Source of the DNA: DAOTWA01 sp963702935
GTDB taxonomy: Bacteria; Chloroflexota; Anaerolineae; Anaerolineales; Anaerolineaceae
DNA: 64,000 nt
NCBI GenBank assembly: GCA_963702935.1
Contig: OY969772.1
Coordinates: 5,084,001-5,148,000, forward strand
Reading direction: 5' to 3'
This document shows, in pieces, positions 7,629-17,670 of this stretch (position 1 is the first letter of the stretch; every line of letters starts with the position of its first letter). The translations under genes were made by a program, and so were the position numbers. The notes beneath the pieces are model-generated. The model did no database searches. It was given only the letters and a program-made list of their open reading frames with translations, and was not told the DNA's origin.

Positions 7629-8717
7629 ATGTTTAACCGCATCCTGGTACCCCTGGATGGATCCACCCTGGCTGAGCGAGCGATTCCTCATGCTGAACAG
7701 TTTGCCCGCATCTTTGGATCAAGCATAGTCCTTTTGCAGGTCCTCGATCCTACTTCCTACCACGAAAACCCCAATCCCGTAGATCCATTGGGCTGGCAAA
7801 TCCGCAAAGCAGAGGCCGATATGTATTTGCGTGGGATCGCAGCGCGACTTCGTGAAGACCTGCATGAAAGCGCGCCTGACGCCAAAGGCGCGCAGAAGAG
7901 GGGCAAGGATGAGAAAAAGGCGCGCGTAGAATACTCAATTCGGGAGGGGAAAACGGCGGAAAACATCGTCGACTTTGCCCACACCGAAAATATCGACCTG
8001 CTCGTCATCAGCACGCACGGCTCGGGCGGGTTGAGCCGCTGGAACATCAGCAGTGTCACCCAGAAGGTGATCAACCTGATTTATCTGCCGGTGCTCATCG
8101 TCCGCGCCTATAACCAGCCTGAGAGGGAGGACGCCAGGATTCGTTACCGCCGCATTCTCCTCCCGATAGACAGCTCGCGCCGCGCCGAGTGTTCCCTGTC
8201 CGCCGGGATTGCTCTGGCGCGTGGAGAACTGTCCATAGAATTGGCACCTGAGGCCAATAACCTTCCACTTCATCCCACCGCGCCTGCTACCCGATCCCTC
8301 CAAACGAAGCTCATCCTGGCCGCCGTGATTAAGCCACCGGAGCTTCCCATCCCCGAACCCTACCCCGTTGAGATCGAACAACTTTCCGAACAGTTGATGC
8401 ATGTCAGCCGCCAGGCTGTGAACAATTACCTGAAAGAGATGAAAGAGCGCTTATCTGTAGAATGCGAGACTTGCGTGGTTGAGAACAACAGTGTATCTTC
8501 CGCCATTCAAGAGCTGGCCGTCCAGAAGGAGGCCATCGACCTGGTCGTGCTGTGTGCCCATGGTTATACCGGGCAATCCACCTGGCCCTACGGAACCGTC
8601 GCTCGCAATTATATGGAGCATGGCACCAAACCCGTCCTGGTCATTCAGGATATACCGCGTTCCCATGTCCGGCCCACCGCCGCAGAGATTGCCGCCGAAA
8701 AATCCGGGGGACGTTAA
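7629..8717 (+). CDS. Universal stress protein, tandem UspA domains
   Basis: The 362-residue cytoplasmic protein has two UspA domains. The first (about 1-160) starts FNRILVPLDGS and has the nucleotide-loop-like STHGSGGLSRWNI. The second (about 175-350) has YRRILLPIDSS and CAHGYTGQSTWPYGTVA. These proteins bind ATP or act as stress-response chaperones; the exact role here is unknown. A proline-rich insert lies between beta strands in domain 2. The gene ends 2 bp before the next start, so it is translationally coupled to the cyclic glucan synthase. Both sit behind the conserved promoter-like element at 6727. Confidence 0.92.
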   Translation: MFNRILVPLDGSTLAERAIPHAEQFARIFGSSIVLLQVLDPTSYHENPNPVDPLGWQIRKAEADMYLRGIAARLREDLHESAPDAKGAQKRGKDEKKARVEYSIREGKTAENIVDFAHTENIDLLVISTHGSGGLSRWNISSVTQKVINLIYLPVLIVRAYNQPEREDARIRYRRILLPIDSSRRAECSLSAGIALARGELSIELAPEANNLPLHPTAPATRSLQTKLILAAVIKPPELPIPEPYPVEIEQLSEQLMHVSRQAVNNYLKEMKERLSVECETCVVENNSVSSAIQELAVQKEAIDLVVLCAHGYTGQSTWPYGTVARNYMEHGTKPVLVIQDIPRSHVRPTAAEIAAEKSGGR

Positions 8718-8719
8718 GC

Positions 8720-11700
8720 ATGCTAGAGGACCGCACAAATCAGGCGCAGAGACAAGACTTTGTCTCCTCAACGAATTCCTCTGCCTCCAAAACAGAACAA
8801 ATTCAGGAGCTGGTAAATGCCCTGGTAAGTAATTACCAGGAGGCCAGCCGAGGCAAACCGGGCCGAGTATCGAAGGCCGCCTTGCCAGGACGAGACTTAC
8901 CGGGGCGCGACCTGGGGTTGTACAAATCCTGGCTGGCCGAGGCCCACCGTTCCTTTCGCGAAGCCTCACACCAGGAGGTGTCCCTTACTTATGCCTCAGA
9001 GTGGGTGTTGGACAACTACTACATTATCCGCCAGGCTCTCGAGCAAATCAAAGAGGATTTACCATCCGGGTATTACAGGCAACTGCCCAAGCTGACCGGT
9101 GGTGCGCTGAAAGACTTTCCGCGCATTTATGCCATTGCCCGGGCCGTGCTCTCGTATCAACGTCTTTTATTAGACCCTATCGACTTACAGACCATTCTTA
9201 TCCAATTCCAGGAACGTGTCCCGTTGACGATGGGCGAGTTGTGGGCTTTGCCGATCTTCCTGCGCTACGGCCTAATCGAGTTCCTGGCGCACGCACTTGT
9301 ATCGGCAATTCGTCCGCCCCACCCGCCCAAATTGCCCGCGGCTGTTCCACGTCTGCCGGAGACCGGCGACCCCTTATCGGCCAGGGAGACTACCCCAGGA
9401 GAAGCCGCCAACAACGACGTCGCCAATATCATCCTCAGCCTGAGAGCCATCTCTGAACAGAACTGGAGCAATTTTTTTGAATCCGTAAGCTGTCTGGAAC
9501 GAACGCTGAAGGAAGACCCGGCCGGGATCTATTCCCAGATGGACTTCAAGACCCGCGACCTGTACCGCAAAGAGATCGAAGCACTCTCGTTTGCCACCGG
9601 CCGGGACGAAAGCGAGCTGGCCGAGATCACCCTTGACCTGGCTCGCCCTACTGTCTCGGAGCGTCCCGTTGCGCATGTGGGTGAGTATCTGCTCGGGAAA
9701 GGCCGGGCTGCGCTGGAACAGCGGATTGGCTACCGGCCAGACGCTAAAACGGCGTTCAAGCGCTGGGTCTTCCTGCATGCCGGCGCCTTTTATCTCTCCA
9801 GCATTTTGCTGCTGACCCTCCTGATCCTCCTATGCCTTTCGCTCGCAGCACGCCTGCCGGAAATCCTTAGAGCAATCCCCGTGTCCTTCGGCAACTCCTC
9901 CTGGGAGGCTGCGCGATACATCGGGGGGGCCCCAGTTCAATGGGTCGCTGTTTTCTTGCTTGCATCAGCGCTGCTGATCCCGGTGCTGAGCGTTACCACC
10001 AGCCTGGTCAACTGGCTGATCTCCCTGATGATACGACCTCGCGTTCTGCCTAAGCTGGACTTCAAGGAAGAAATTCCCGACCCCTACCAAACTCTGGTCG
10101 TTATTCCCGCGATGATCACCAGCCGCGAGGAAATTGATTCGCTCGCTCACCAGCTCGAATTGCAATATCTCCGCAACCCTGAGCCCGGGCTGCTCTTTGC
10201 CCTGTTGACCGATTTCCGCGACGCAGACAGTGAATCCTTGCCCGAGGACGAGGGCCTGGTTCAGTATGCCAAAGCGGCGATCGAGACGTTGAATACCCAT
10301 TACGAATGCCCTTCTCCCGGCAATGCCGGGGAGGCCCCAGGGGACGCGCAAGCGGCAGGCGCGCGCCAGAAGGACGCTAAGCGCTTTTACTTCCTTCATC
10401 GAAAGCGGTTGTGGAACCCCTCCGAAGGGAGGTGGATCGGTTGGGAGCGCAAACGCGGTAAGCTGCATGAGCTGAACCTGCTCCTGCGCGGCGGCACGAA
10501 CCTGTCGTTCACCACCCTGACCGGCGACATGAGCGCAAAAAGTGGTGCGCTACAACGCGTGCGTTTCGTCATTACCCTCGACACAGACACCCTCCTGCCG
10601 CGTAGGGCGGCATGCCGTCTGGCCGGCACGCTGGCCCATCCGCTCAACCGGGCTGTGTTCGATGACTCAAGCGGGGAGGTCGTTTCCGGTTACACCGTCC
10701 TGCAACCTCGCATGGAGATTCACCCTAAAAGCGCAAATCACTCCTGGTTCACGCGCTTCTTCGCCGGAGATGCCGGACTGGATCCCTACACTCTGGCCGT
10801 CTCCGACGCCTACCAGGACCTGTTCGGAGAAGGGAGCTACGTCGGCAAAGGCATTTACGACGTGGATGCCTTCGAGCGCAGCGTAGACAAACGTATCCCT
10901 GAAAACACCGTGCTCAGTCACGACCTCCTGGAAGGGCTGATGGGCCGCGCCGGGCTGGTTACCGATATCACCATGATCGAGGACTATCCGCAGAATTACT
11001 TCATCCAGGCCATGCGCCAACGGCGTTGGATCCGCGGGGATTGGCAGCTCCTGCCGTGGTTGTTCCAACCCAATCGGCGCGGGCTGGCCTTCTCGGCGAT
11101 CGATCGCTGGAAGATGTTCGATAACCTGCGGCGCGCGATGCTCGCTCCGGCCCTCCTGCTGATCTTCATTGTTGGCCTGATTTTCCTGCCCGGCCTCGCC
11201 GGACTTTGGACAGCGGTTATTCTGCTCTCTCTTGGCATCCCCCTGCTAACGGGTATGGCCCGTAGCGCACTACAACTCCTGGGGGGCGAGTATCCGGGGA
11301 TAGCCCTCCGCCCGTTGGGCTGGAACCTCCTGCGCTGGCTGCTGGCGGTAGCTTTCCTACCCTACGAGGCCTATATCTCCATAGACGCTGTTCTCACCAC
11401 GCTCTACCGCCTGCTCATCAGCCACCGCGACCTCTTACAGTGGACGACGGCTGCCCAGACCGCCCGGGTGTTCGGCTTGCAAGCCCGCCGGGATGCTGCC
11501 TGGCAGAAAATGGGCGCGTCTGTGATCCTGGCATTGATGCTCACAACGGGGTTACAGCTCGTTTCGGATCTTACCAGGAGTGGAGCGGCGCCAGCGCTGA
11601 CCTATGCTTCGCCGGTGCTGCTGCTGTGGGTGCTCTCTCCATTCATCGTATGGTGGATCAATCGGCCAATCACCAAACATACTGCTCCCTTGAACGAGGA

Positions 11701-12652
11701 ACAGGCATACCTCTTGCGCCAGGTCGCCCGGCGAACCTGGGGTTTCTTCGAACGATTCGTCGGTCCAGAAGATCATTGGCTGCCGCCCGATCACTACCAG
11801 GAGTCGCCCGTTGGAACGGTCGCTCATCACACCTCGCCAACGAATATTGGCCTGCTGCTCACCTCGACCCTGGCAGCCTACGACCTCGGCTATCTGGATC
11901 AGCTCGGGGTGGCGACCCGCCTGGTCACTACGATGGATACGCTCGACCGGCTGGAGCGCTTCCGCGGGCATTTTATGAACTGGTATGACACGCTGACTCT
12001 TCAACCACTCCATCCGCGCTACATCTCTACGGTGGATAGCGGCAACCTGGCCGCCAGTCTGATCGTCACCGCCCAGGCCTGCAAGACCATGCCAGACGGC
12101 CCCGTATTCCGTTGGGATTTATGGCAAGGCTATCTGGACACACTTTCCAACCTGACTGAGACGCTGGCGGGTATGCGCAAAGCCGAGTTCGACCAACAGG
12201 TTGAAGAAATAAACCAGCGAATCGCAGCGATTCGCGCCGAAATCCTGGCGGTACGGTCTCAACCAGATCGCTGGTATCCACTATATCAGAAGGTAAGTGG
12301 ACCGTTCTGGCAGGATATTTCCCACCGCCTGATGGAGCTCGTGGAGGTGGGTCGCTCCGCTTTCGACCTGGAGACACTGGGAAAACTACAAGAAGTCGCC
12401 GCGCAGGTTGAGCGACATCACACCGCTGTGCAACGTACGATCACCGAGCTGGTACCCTGGATTCCCTTATTTGAGAATCCTCCCGTGCGGTTCCATGAGC
12501 CTCAATTTTTAAAGGCGATGGCCGCTCTGAGAGCCAATCTACCCTACAACCTTGCGCTTGGGCAGGTTCACGCTCACACCGAGGCTGCCCTTCCACATAT
12601 CAACGTCCTGCGCAATTTATTAACTGAAGAAGACCTGCCTGTTGAGCGGTAG
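8720..12652 (+). CDS. Cyclic glucan synthase N-terminal open frame (GT84, membrane part)
   Basis: This is the longest intact frame of the broken gene, 1,310 residues. Residues 1-400 are a soluble N-terminal region. Membrane helices begin about residue 355 (FYLSSILLLTLLILLCL). The GT domain contains VRFVITLDTDTLLP (the Asp-x-Asp metal site) and the QRRWIRGDWQ acceptor/processivity motif. More helices follow (LLLIFIVGLIFLPGL, LLLWVLSPFIVWWIN). The last third begins the glycoamylase-like region (PTNIGLLL…MNWYDT). The ATG at 8720 has a GGGGG run 9 bases upstream. This fragment alone would synthesise but not properly cyclise glucan. Confidence 0.8.
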   Translation: MLEDRTNQAQRQDFVSSTNSSASKTEQIQELVNALVSNYQEASRGKPGRVSKAALPGRDLPGRDLGLYKSWLAEAHRSFREASHQEVSLTYASEWVLDNYYIIRQALEQIKEDLPSGYYRQLPKLTGGALKDFPRIYAIARAVLSYQRLLLDPIDLQTILIQFQERVPLTMGELWALPIFLRYGLIEFLAHALVSAIRPPHPPKLPAAVPRLPETGDPLSARETTPGEAANNDVANIILSLRAISEQNWSNFFESVSCLERTLKEDPAGIYSQMDFKTRDLYRKEIEALSFATGRDESELAEITLDLARPTVSERPVAHVGEYLLGKGRAALEQRIGYRPDAKTAFKRWVFLHAGAFYLSSILLLTLLILLCLSLAARLPEILRAIPVSFGNSSWEAARYIGGAPVQWVAVFLLASALLIPVLSVTTSLVNWLISLMIRPRVLPKLDFKEEIPDPYQTLVVIPAMITSREEIDSLAHQLELQYLRNPEPGLLFALLTDFRDADSESLPEDEGLVQYAKAAIETLNTHYECPSPGNAGEAPGDAQAAGARQKDAKRFYFLHRKRLWNPSEGRWIGWERKRGKLHELNLLLRGGTNLSFTTLTGDMSAKSGALQRVRFVITLDTDTLLPRRAACRLAGTLAHPLNRAVFDDSSGEVVSGYTVLQPRMEIHPKSANHSWFTRFFAGDAGLDPYTLAVSDAYQDLFGEGSYVGKGIYDVDAFERSVDKRIPENTVLSHDLLEGLMGRAGLVTDITMIEDYPQNYFIQAMRQRRWIRGDWQLLPWLFQPNRRGLAFSAIDRWKMFDNLRRAMLAPALLLIFIVGLIFLPGLAGLWTAVILLSLGIPLLTGMARSALQLLGGEYPGIALRPLGWNLLRWLLAVAFLPYEAYISIDAVLTTLYRLLISHRDLLQWTTAAQTARVFGLQARRDAAWQKMGASVILALMLTTGLQLVSDLTRSGAAPALTYASPVLLLWVLSPFIVWWINRPITKHTAPLNEEQAYLLRQVARRTWGFFERFVGPEDHWLPPDHYQESPVGTVAHHTSPTNIGLLLTSTLAAYDLGYLDQLGVATRLVTTMDTLDRLERFRGHFMNWYDTLTLQPLHPRYISTVDSGNLAASLIVTAQACKTMPDGPVFRWDLWQGYLDTLSNLTETLAGMRKAEFDQQVEEINQRIAAIRAEILAVRSQPDRWYPLYQKVSGPFWQDISHRLMELVEVGRSAFDLETLGKLQEVAAQVERHHTAVQRTITELVPWIPLFENPPVRFHEPQFLKAMAALRANLPYNLALGQVHAHTEAALPHINVLRNLLTEEDLPVER

Positions 12653-13413
12653 AGGTACCTGCCCCATTGCCGCAAACCGGCAGGAACAAACGGCGCTGGA
12701 ATGGTTGGAGAAGTTGATCCAGGCTCTCGACGCACGCTGATGCAAATTCGGGTCGCTGATAACCAGATTTGCGCAAATCATGACAGCGAGCCGAACAGTT
12801 TGTGAGCGAAATGGACTTTCAGCTTCCTCTATCATTCACAGCGGCGCGTCTTCCACATTGGTTTTAACCTTGACGCCGGCCAACTCGATCAAAACTATTA
12901 CGATCTTCTGGCCTCTGAGGCGCGTATCGCCTCGATCATCGCCATTGCAAAGGGAGAGGTGCCACAATCGCATTGGCTGCACCTTGGCCGGCCGGTAACA
13001 CGGGTTGAAAGGTTCGTACGTCTTGCTCTCGTGGAGCGGAACGATGTTCGAATACCTGATGCCGCCACTGTTTTTGCGCTCTTACCCGGGCACGCTGCTG
13101 GCAGACAGTACCCGGGGAGCAGTCCTCCACCAAATCGCTTATGGTAAAGCGAAGGGTGTTCCCTGGGGCATCTCCGAATCCGGCTTTTACCGGTTCGACG
13201 CCAATCAGAATTATCAGTACCGGGCTTTTGGCGTACCCGGGCTGGGCTTTAAGCGTGGATTGGGCGACGACCTGGTTATTGCCCCTTATGCCTCGCTCAT
13301 GGCGATTGGTTATGAGCCCCAGTCTGTAGTTCGCAACCTCGCCGGCCTGATCGAGCACAACATGATCGGGTTATACGGCGTTTACGAGTTCGATTGATTT
13401 CACCGCCGACCGA

Positions 13414-15357
13414 TTGCCCCTGGATGAAACTTCAGCCGTAGTGGGCGAATATATGGCCCACCATCAGGGCATGATCTTAATGGCGATGGTCAACTTCTTC
13501 CACAATGATATTATGGTGCGGCGAATGCACAGCGACCCGCGCATCCAAAGCGTTGAGCTGCTCCTGGAGGAGAAGGTGCCCCAGGCCGTTCCGCTGCAAG
13601 ACCCTTACGCAGAAGATGTCAAGGGGGTGCAACGGTTAACGGCTGCTCCGGTAGAAATCATTCCCTGGAGAGTGCCGGTGCAAACCCCCATTCCCCAGGT
13701 ACACCTCCTCTCCAACGGGAGCTACAATGTGCTTCTTTCCAACATGGGCGGCGGATACAGCTCCTGGCGCGATATCGACCTGACCCGCTGGCAGCCTGAC
13801 GGTGTATTGGACCCGTGGGGGACCTGGATCTATATCCAGGAGTTAGGGAGGGACTCACAAAAGGAGGGCAGGCTTTGGTCAGCCGGTCACCAACCTATTC
13901 CCGGCGACGCGGCGGATATGCAGGTTACCTACTTCGCTCACATGGCGGTCTTCCGTCGTACGGAAAATAGCATCACCTCAACCATGGAAGTTACTGTAGC
14001 TCCCGACGACCCGGTAGAGATCCGCCGGATACACCTGCAGAATAACAACGATCACTCCCGCAACCTTCGTCTGACGTCCTATGGCGAGGTGATTCTCACT
14101 CCCCAGGCTGCCGATACCCGCCACCCCGCCTTCAATAAGCTGTTTATCGAAAGCGAGTTCGTGCCGGAGCTAAATTTGCAGATCTTCACGCGCCGCCCTC
14201 GCTCCAACCAGGAAACAAGCCTCCTCCTGGGTCATATGCTGGTGGTCGAAGGTAGCCAGGCTATCGCGCGGCATGAAGCAGACCGTTATCGTTTTATTGG
14301 CCGCGATCAGACCTTGCGCAGCCCCGCCGCACTGACTTCGGAACAGTACCTCACGGGCACGACAGGGGCAACTCTCGACCCAATCTTCGCCCTTGGACAA
14401 GAGATCGAGCTAGATGCGCACGAAAGCGCCGACCTGGCCTACCTGACCTTCGCTGCGGAGAGCCGTGAAGCCATGCTTGCGCTGGCCGGACGTTATCGCA
14501 GTTGGGCTCTGGTCGAGCGCTCCTTCCAGCAGGCCGACATCGCCGCCCAAACCTGGCTGGGCAAGCAAGACATCGATACCCAGGCGTTCAAGGATACGCT
14601 ACAGATCCTCTCAGCGCTGATCTATTCATTCAAAGCGGTTCGCGCTTCGCCGGAAACGATCGCAGCCAACCGGCTCGGCCAGCCTGGGCTGTGGCGCTTT
14701 GGTATCTCCGGCGACTATCCTATCCTGTTGATAGAGCTGGACAATCCCAAACAGGTTGATCTGGTGCGCGAAGCCCTGCAGGTGCACAAATACCTGCGCA
14801 GCCGCCGATTTATGATGGATGTGGTGCTCCTCAATCACCAGCAGACCGATTACGGCGCGGAGTTGAATGGGATGCTCTACCGCCTGGTCAGCAAGATGAA
14901 CGGTGAAGAGTGGCTGAACCAGCGAGGCGGAATCTACATCCTTCATGGGGACCAGATGGGACCCGAGGAACGCACCCTGCTGCGGGCAGCGGCGCGCGTT
15001 CTTCTCATCGGAGCCAATGGATCGCTGAGCAATCAGATGCCGGGCTATTCGATCCCGGTGCACCATCTCCCCGAGTTTACGCCTACTCGGCCGGCAGAAG
15101 CAGCAGCGAATGCGGCACATCCCCCTCAATCCTTTCCTCTGGAGGAAAAGAGTGACCTGAAGTTCTACAATGGTTATGGGGGCTTTAGCGCCGATGGGCG
15201 CGAATACGTCATCGAATTGCCGCCCGGCAGGAACACCCCTGCCCCGTGGGTTAACGTGATTGGCTATCCGGGGTTTGGTTTTATGGTCAGCGAAGCCGGC
15301 AGCCAGTGTACCTGGGCATTGAACAGCGGCGAAAACCGCCTCACTGCCCTGGTCTAA
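13414..15357 (+). CDS. Cyclic glucan synthase middle frame (end of glycoamylase-like domain and first glucan-binding region)
   Basis: The 647-codon frame opens inside the gene: SAVVGEYMAHHQGMILMAM is the conserved end of the glycoamylase-like domain. It continues into the first Glyco_transf_36 region (LLSNGSYNVLLSNMGGGYSS and FGISGDYPI). It has no credible start of its own and should be read with 8720-12652. Between the two, 12653-13413 holds the same protein in shifting frames (FLYHSQRRVFHIG, then SWSGTMFEYLMPPLFL). It ends at NRLTALV, where the family continues …PWSNDPV one frame away. Confidence 0.75.
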   Translation: MPLDETSAVVGEYMAHHQGMILMAMVNFFHNDIMVRRMHSDPRIQSVELLLEEKVPQAVPLQDPYAEDVKGVQRLTAAPVEIIPWRVPVQTPIPQVHLLSNGSYNVLLSNMGGGYSSWRDIDLTRWQPDGVLDPWGTWIYIQELGRDSQKEGRLWSAGHQPIPGDAADMQVTYFAHMAVFRRTENSITSTMEVTVAPDDPVEIRRIHLQNNNDHSRNLRLTSYGEVILTPQAADTRHPAFNKLFIESEFVPELNLQIFTRRPRSNQETSLLLGHMLVVEGSQAIARHEADRYRFIGRDQTLRSPAALTSEQYLTGTTGATLDPIFALGQEIELDAHESADLAYLTFAAESREAMLALAGRYRSWALVERSFQQADIAAQTWLGKQDIDTQAFKDTLQILSALIYSFKAVRASPETIAANRLGQPGLWRFGISGDYPILLIELDNPKQVDLVREALQVHKYLRSRRFMMDVVLLNHQQTDYGAELNGMLYRLVSKMNGEEWLNQRGGIYILHGDQMGPEERTLLRAAARVLLIGANGSLSNQMPGYSIPVHHLPEFTPTRPAEAAANAAHPPQSFPLEEKSDLKFYNGYGGFSADGREYVIELPPGRNTPAPWVNVIGYPGFGFMVSEAGSQCTWALNSGENRLTALV

Positions 15358-16217
15358 CGACCCGGTCCGCGATCCAACCGGCGAAGCGCTTTACCTGCGA
15401 GACGAGGAAACCGGCGAGGTATGGACTCCCACGCCCCTCCCCTCCGGCGCAGACCAACCTTATCGCGTCAGACACGGCGCGGGTTATACCCTCTTCGAGC
15501 ACAGCTCGCACGGCCTCCGCCAGTGTCTGACGCTTTTTGCCAGCCCGGAGGACCCGGTCAAAATTATCCATCTGAAGGTAGAGAACACCTTAGCCCACAC
15601 GCGCCGGATCACTGCCACGCAGTATGTCGAGTGGGTCTTGGGCACCACCCATGCCGCAAGCATGGCCTATATCATCCCGGAGTATGACGCGGCCCTGGAG
15701 TGCCTTCTGGCCACCAACCCCTACAACGCCGAGTTCGGCGCACGAGTCGCGTTCCTGATCGCCAGCAAAGCAGCCCACGGCCTGACCGCCGACCGCACCG
15801 AGTTTCTCGGACGCGGCGGAACACCCACCTTCCCCGCTGCCCTGCGCCGCTTGGGGCTGGAAACCCGCATTACCCCTGGTGAAGATCCTTGCGCCGTCCT
15901 GCAAGTCCACCTCGACCTGCTTCCAGGTGCGACCGAAGAGATTTACTTCGTCCTCGGGCAAGGAAATGACAAAGAACACGCCCTTGCGTTGGTCAAGAAA
16001 TACCATGACCCCGCCTACGTAGGTGCAGCCTACGAACGCACCCACGTGTTCTGGGACCATTTGCTTGGCACCGTGCAGGTGCATACCCCCGAACCGGCTA
16101 CCGACCTGATCCTCAACCGCTGGATGCTCTACCAGAACTCTCTCCTGCCGCATCTGGGGCCGCACGGGCTTCTACCAATCCAGCGGAGCGTTTGGCTTCC
16201 GCGACCAACTCCAGGAT

Positions 16218-17567
16218 GTGTTGGCCTTACTAGCCATAGATCCGGCCATTACCCGCAGCCAGATTCTCAACGCTGCTCAACACCAGTTCGAGGAAGGCGA
16301 CGTGATGCATTGGTGGCATCCGCCTTCCGGTCGTGGAGTGCGGACGCGTATTTCGGACGACCTGCTGTGGCTGCCTTACGTCACCGCGCTGTACATCGAA
16401 GCAACTGGCGACACGAGCCTTCTGGATGAGAAAATTCCTTTTCGGAATACTTCCCCCTTCGCGGAAGGCGAGAACGAGCGCTACGGCGAATACCCGCAGA
16501 CGGAGCAACCCTTCTCCCTGATGGAACACTGTCTCCGTGCAATCGGGAAGGGCGCCACCTCTGGCCCACACGGCCTGCCGTTGATCGGCACTGGCGACTG
16601 GAATGACGGCCTGAACCGCGTTGGAGAAAATGGACAAGGGGAGAGCGTCTGGTTGGCCTGGTTCCTTAGCGACGTACTAAAACGCTTTGCCACGATCTGT
16701 GAACAGTACGGGGATGTCGAAACAGCGCAACGTTACAAGGCACAGGCCAAGGAATATGCTGCCGCCATCGAGCAATCCGCCTGGGATGGCGCCTGGTACC
16801 GGCGAGCCTACTATGACGGTGGGGCGTCGATCGGCTCTATCCAGGACCCGGAATGCCAGATCGATGCAATCGCCCAATCCTGGGCCGTGCTTAGCGGGGC
16901 GGGCGACTCGCAACGCAGCCGCCGGGCAATGCAGTCGGTGTTGGAGCGCTTGGTGCGTCCACAGGACCGGCAGATGCTGCTCTTTACGCCTCCCTTCGAC
17001 AAAACCCCGCTCGACCCGGGCTACATCAAGGGCTACCTTCCCGGTACTCGTGAGAACGGTGGGCAGTACACGCACGCCGCCACCTGGACCGCCTGGGCCT
17101 TTGCTTGCCTGGGCGAGGGAAAACAAGCGGGAGCGCTCTTTGACCTGCTCAACCCCGTCTTTCAGTCCGACAGCGAAGAAAAGGTCTCCATTTACCGCGT
17201 TGAGCCGTACGTGGTTTGCGCAGATATCTACAGCAGCTCACCCTATGTGCGCCGCGGTGGGTGGACCTGGTATACGGGTTCAGCCGCCTGGATGTACCGT
17301 CTCGGCCTGGAGGCCATTCTCGGCTTCCAGAAAATCGGGGATACCCTGCACGTTGATCCAGTCATTCCGCCTGCCTGGGATGAATTTGAGATTCGCTATC
17401 AATTCGGGGAATCCGTGTACCTGATCCAGGTGCACAACCCCGAGCATGTGGCCCGCCATGTCCGGCAAATGCTGTTGGATGGGCAGCCGCTGAAGGATGG
17501 GTTCATTCCCTTGGTCAACGATAAGCGGGAGCATCGGGTAGTAGTGACCATGGGAGATCAGGGGTAA
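16218..17567 (+). CDS. Cyclic glucan synthase C-terminal frame (GH94 phosphorylase domain)
   Basis: The 449-codon frame carries the catalytic part of the GH94-like domain, with HWWHPPSGRGVRTRISDD and the acid-containing GTGDWNDGLNRVG, and then the C-terminal beta domain. The preceding 15350-16142 is coding in another frame (WSNDPV…LLYQNS). The domain controls chain length by phosphorolysis in characterised enzymes. It ends 104 bp from the convergent zwf gene. No independent start is evident. Confidence 0.75.
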   Translation: MLALLAIDPAITRSQILNAAQHQFEEGDVMHWWHPPSGRGVRTRISDDLLWLPYVTALYIEATGDTSLLDEKIPFRNTSPFAEGENERYGEYPQTEQPFSLMEHCLRAIGKGATSGPHGLPLIGTGDWNDGLNRVGENGQGESVWLAWFLSDVLKRFATICEQYGDVETAQRYKAQAKEYAAAIEQSAWDGAWYRRAYYDGGASIGSIQDPECQIDAIAQSWAVLSGAGDSQRSRRAMQSVLERLVRPQDRQMLLFTPPFDKTPLDPGYIKGYLPGTRENGGQYTHAATWTAWAFACLGEGKQAGALFDLLNPVFQSDSEEKVSIYRVEPYVVCADIYSSSPYVRRGGWTWYTGSAAWMYRLGLEAILGFQKIGDTLHVDPVIPPAWDEFEIRYQFGESVYLIQVHNPEHVARHVRQMLLDGQPLKDGFIPLVNDKREHRVVVTMGDQG

Positions 17568-17670
17568 TAAAATGCCTCCTGACCTTTCCTGGGTGGCCAG
17601 GTGAAGTGCGCACAATCACATCCATCCCCACTAGGGTTGTGTCACCGCAATTTCTCGATGTTCGGCGCTG

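Larger units (their letters stand above)
8720..17567 (+). pseudogene. Cyclic beta-1,2-glucan synthase (NdvB/ChvB-type), multiply frameshifted
   Basis: Read across frames, this is one gene of about 2,950 codons, full length for membrane-bound cyclic beta-1,2-glucan synthases, which make osmoregulatory or cell-envelope cyclic glucans from UDP-glucose. Domain order is as in the family: GT84 glycosyltransferase with six or more membrane segments, a glycoamylase-like domain, then two glucan-binding/GH94 phosphorylase regions. Frame breaks are inferred near 12650, 12745, 12816, 13005, 13390, 15348 and 16142, where family motifs jump frame. Examples are HLGRPVT to GSYVLLSWSGTMFE at 13005 and LLPHLG to RIWGRTGFYQ at 16142. 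Several breaks fall in short runs such as TTT at 12817 or AAA at 13008. Catalytic regions are retained, so the decay is recent or the indels are sequence errors. Confidence 0.85.
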
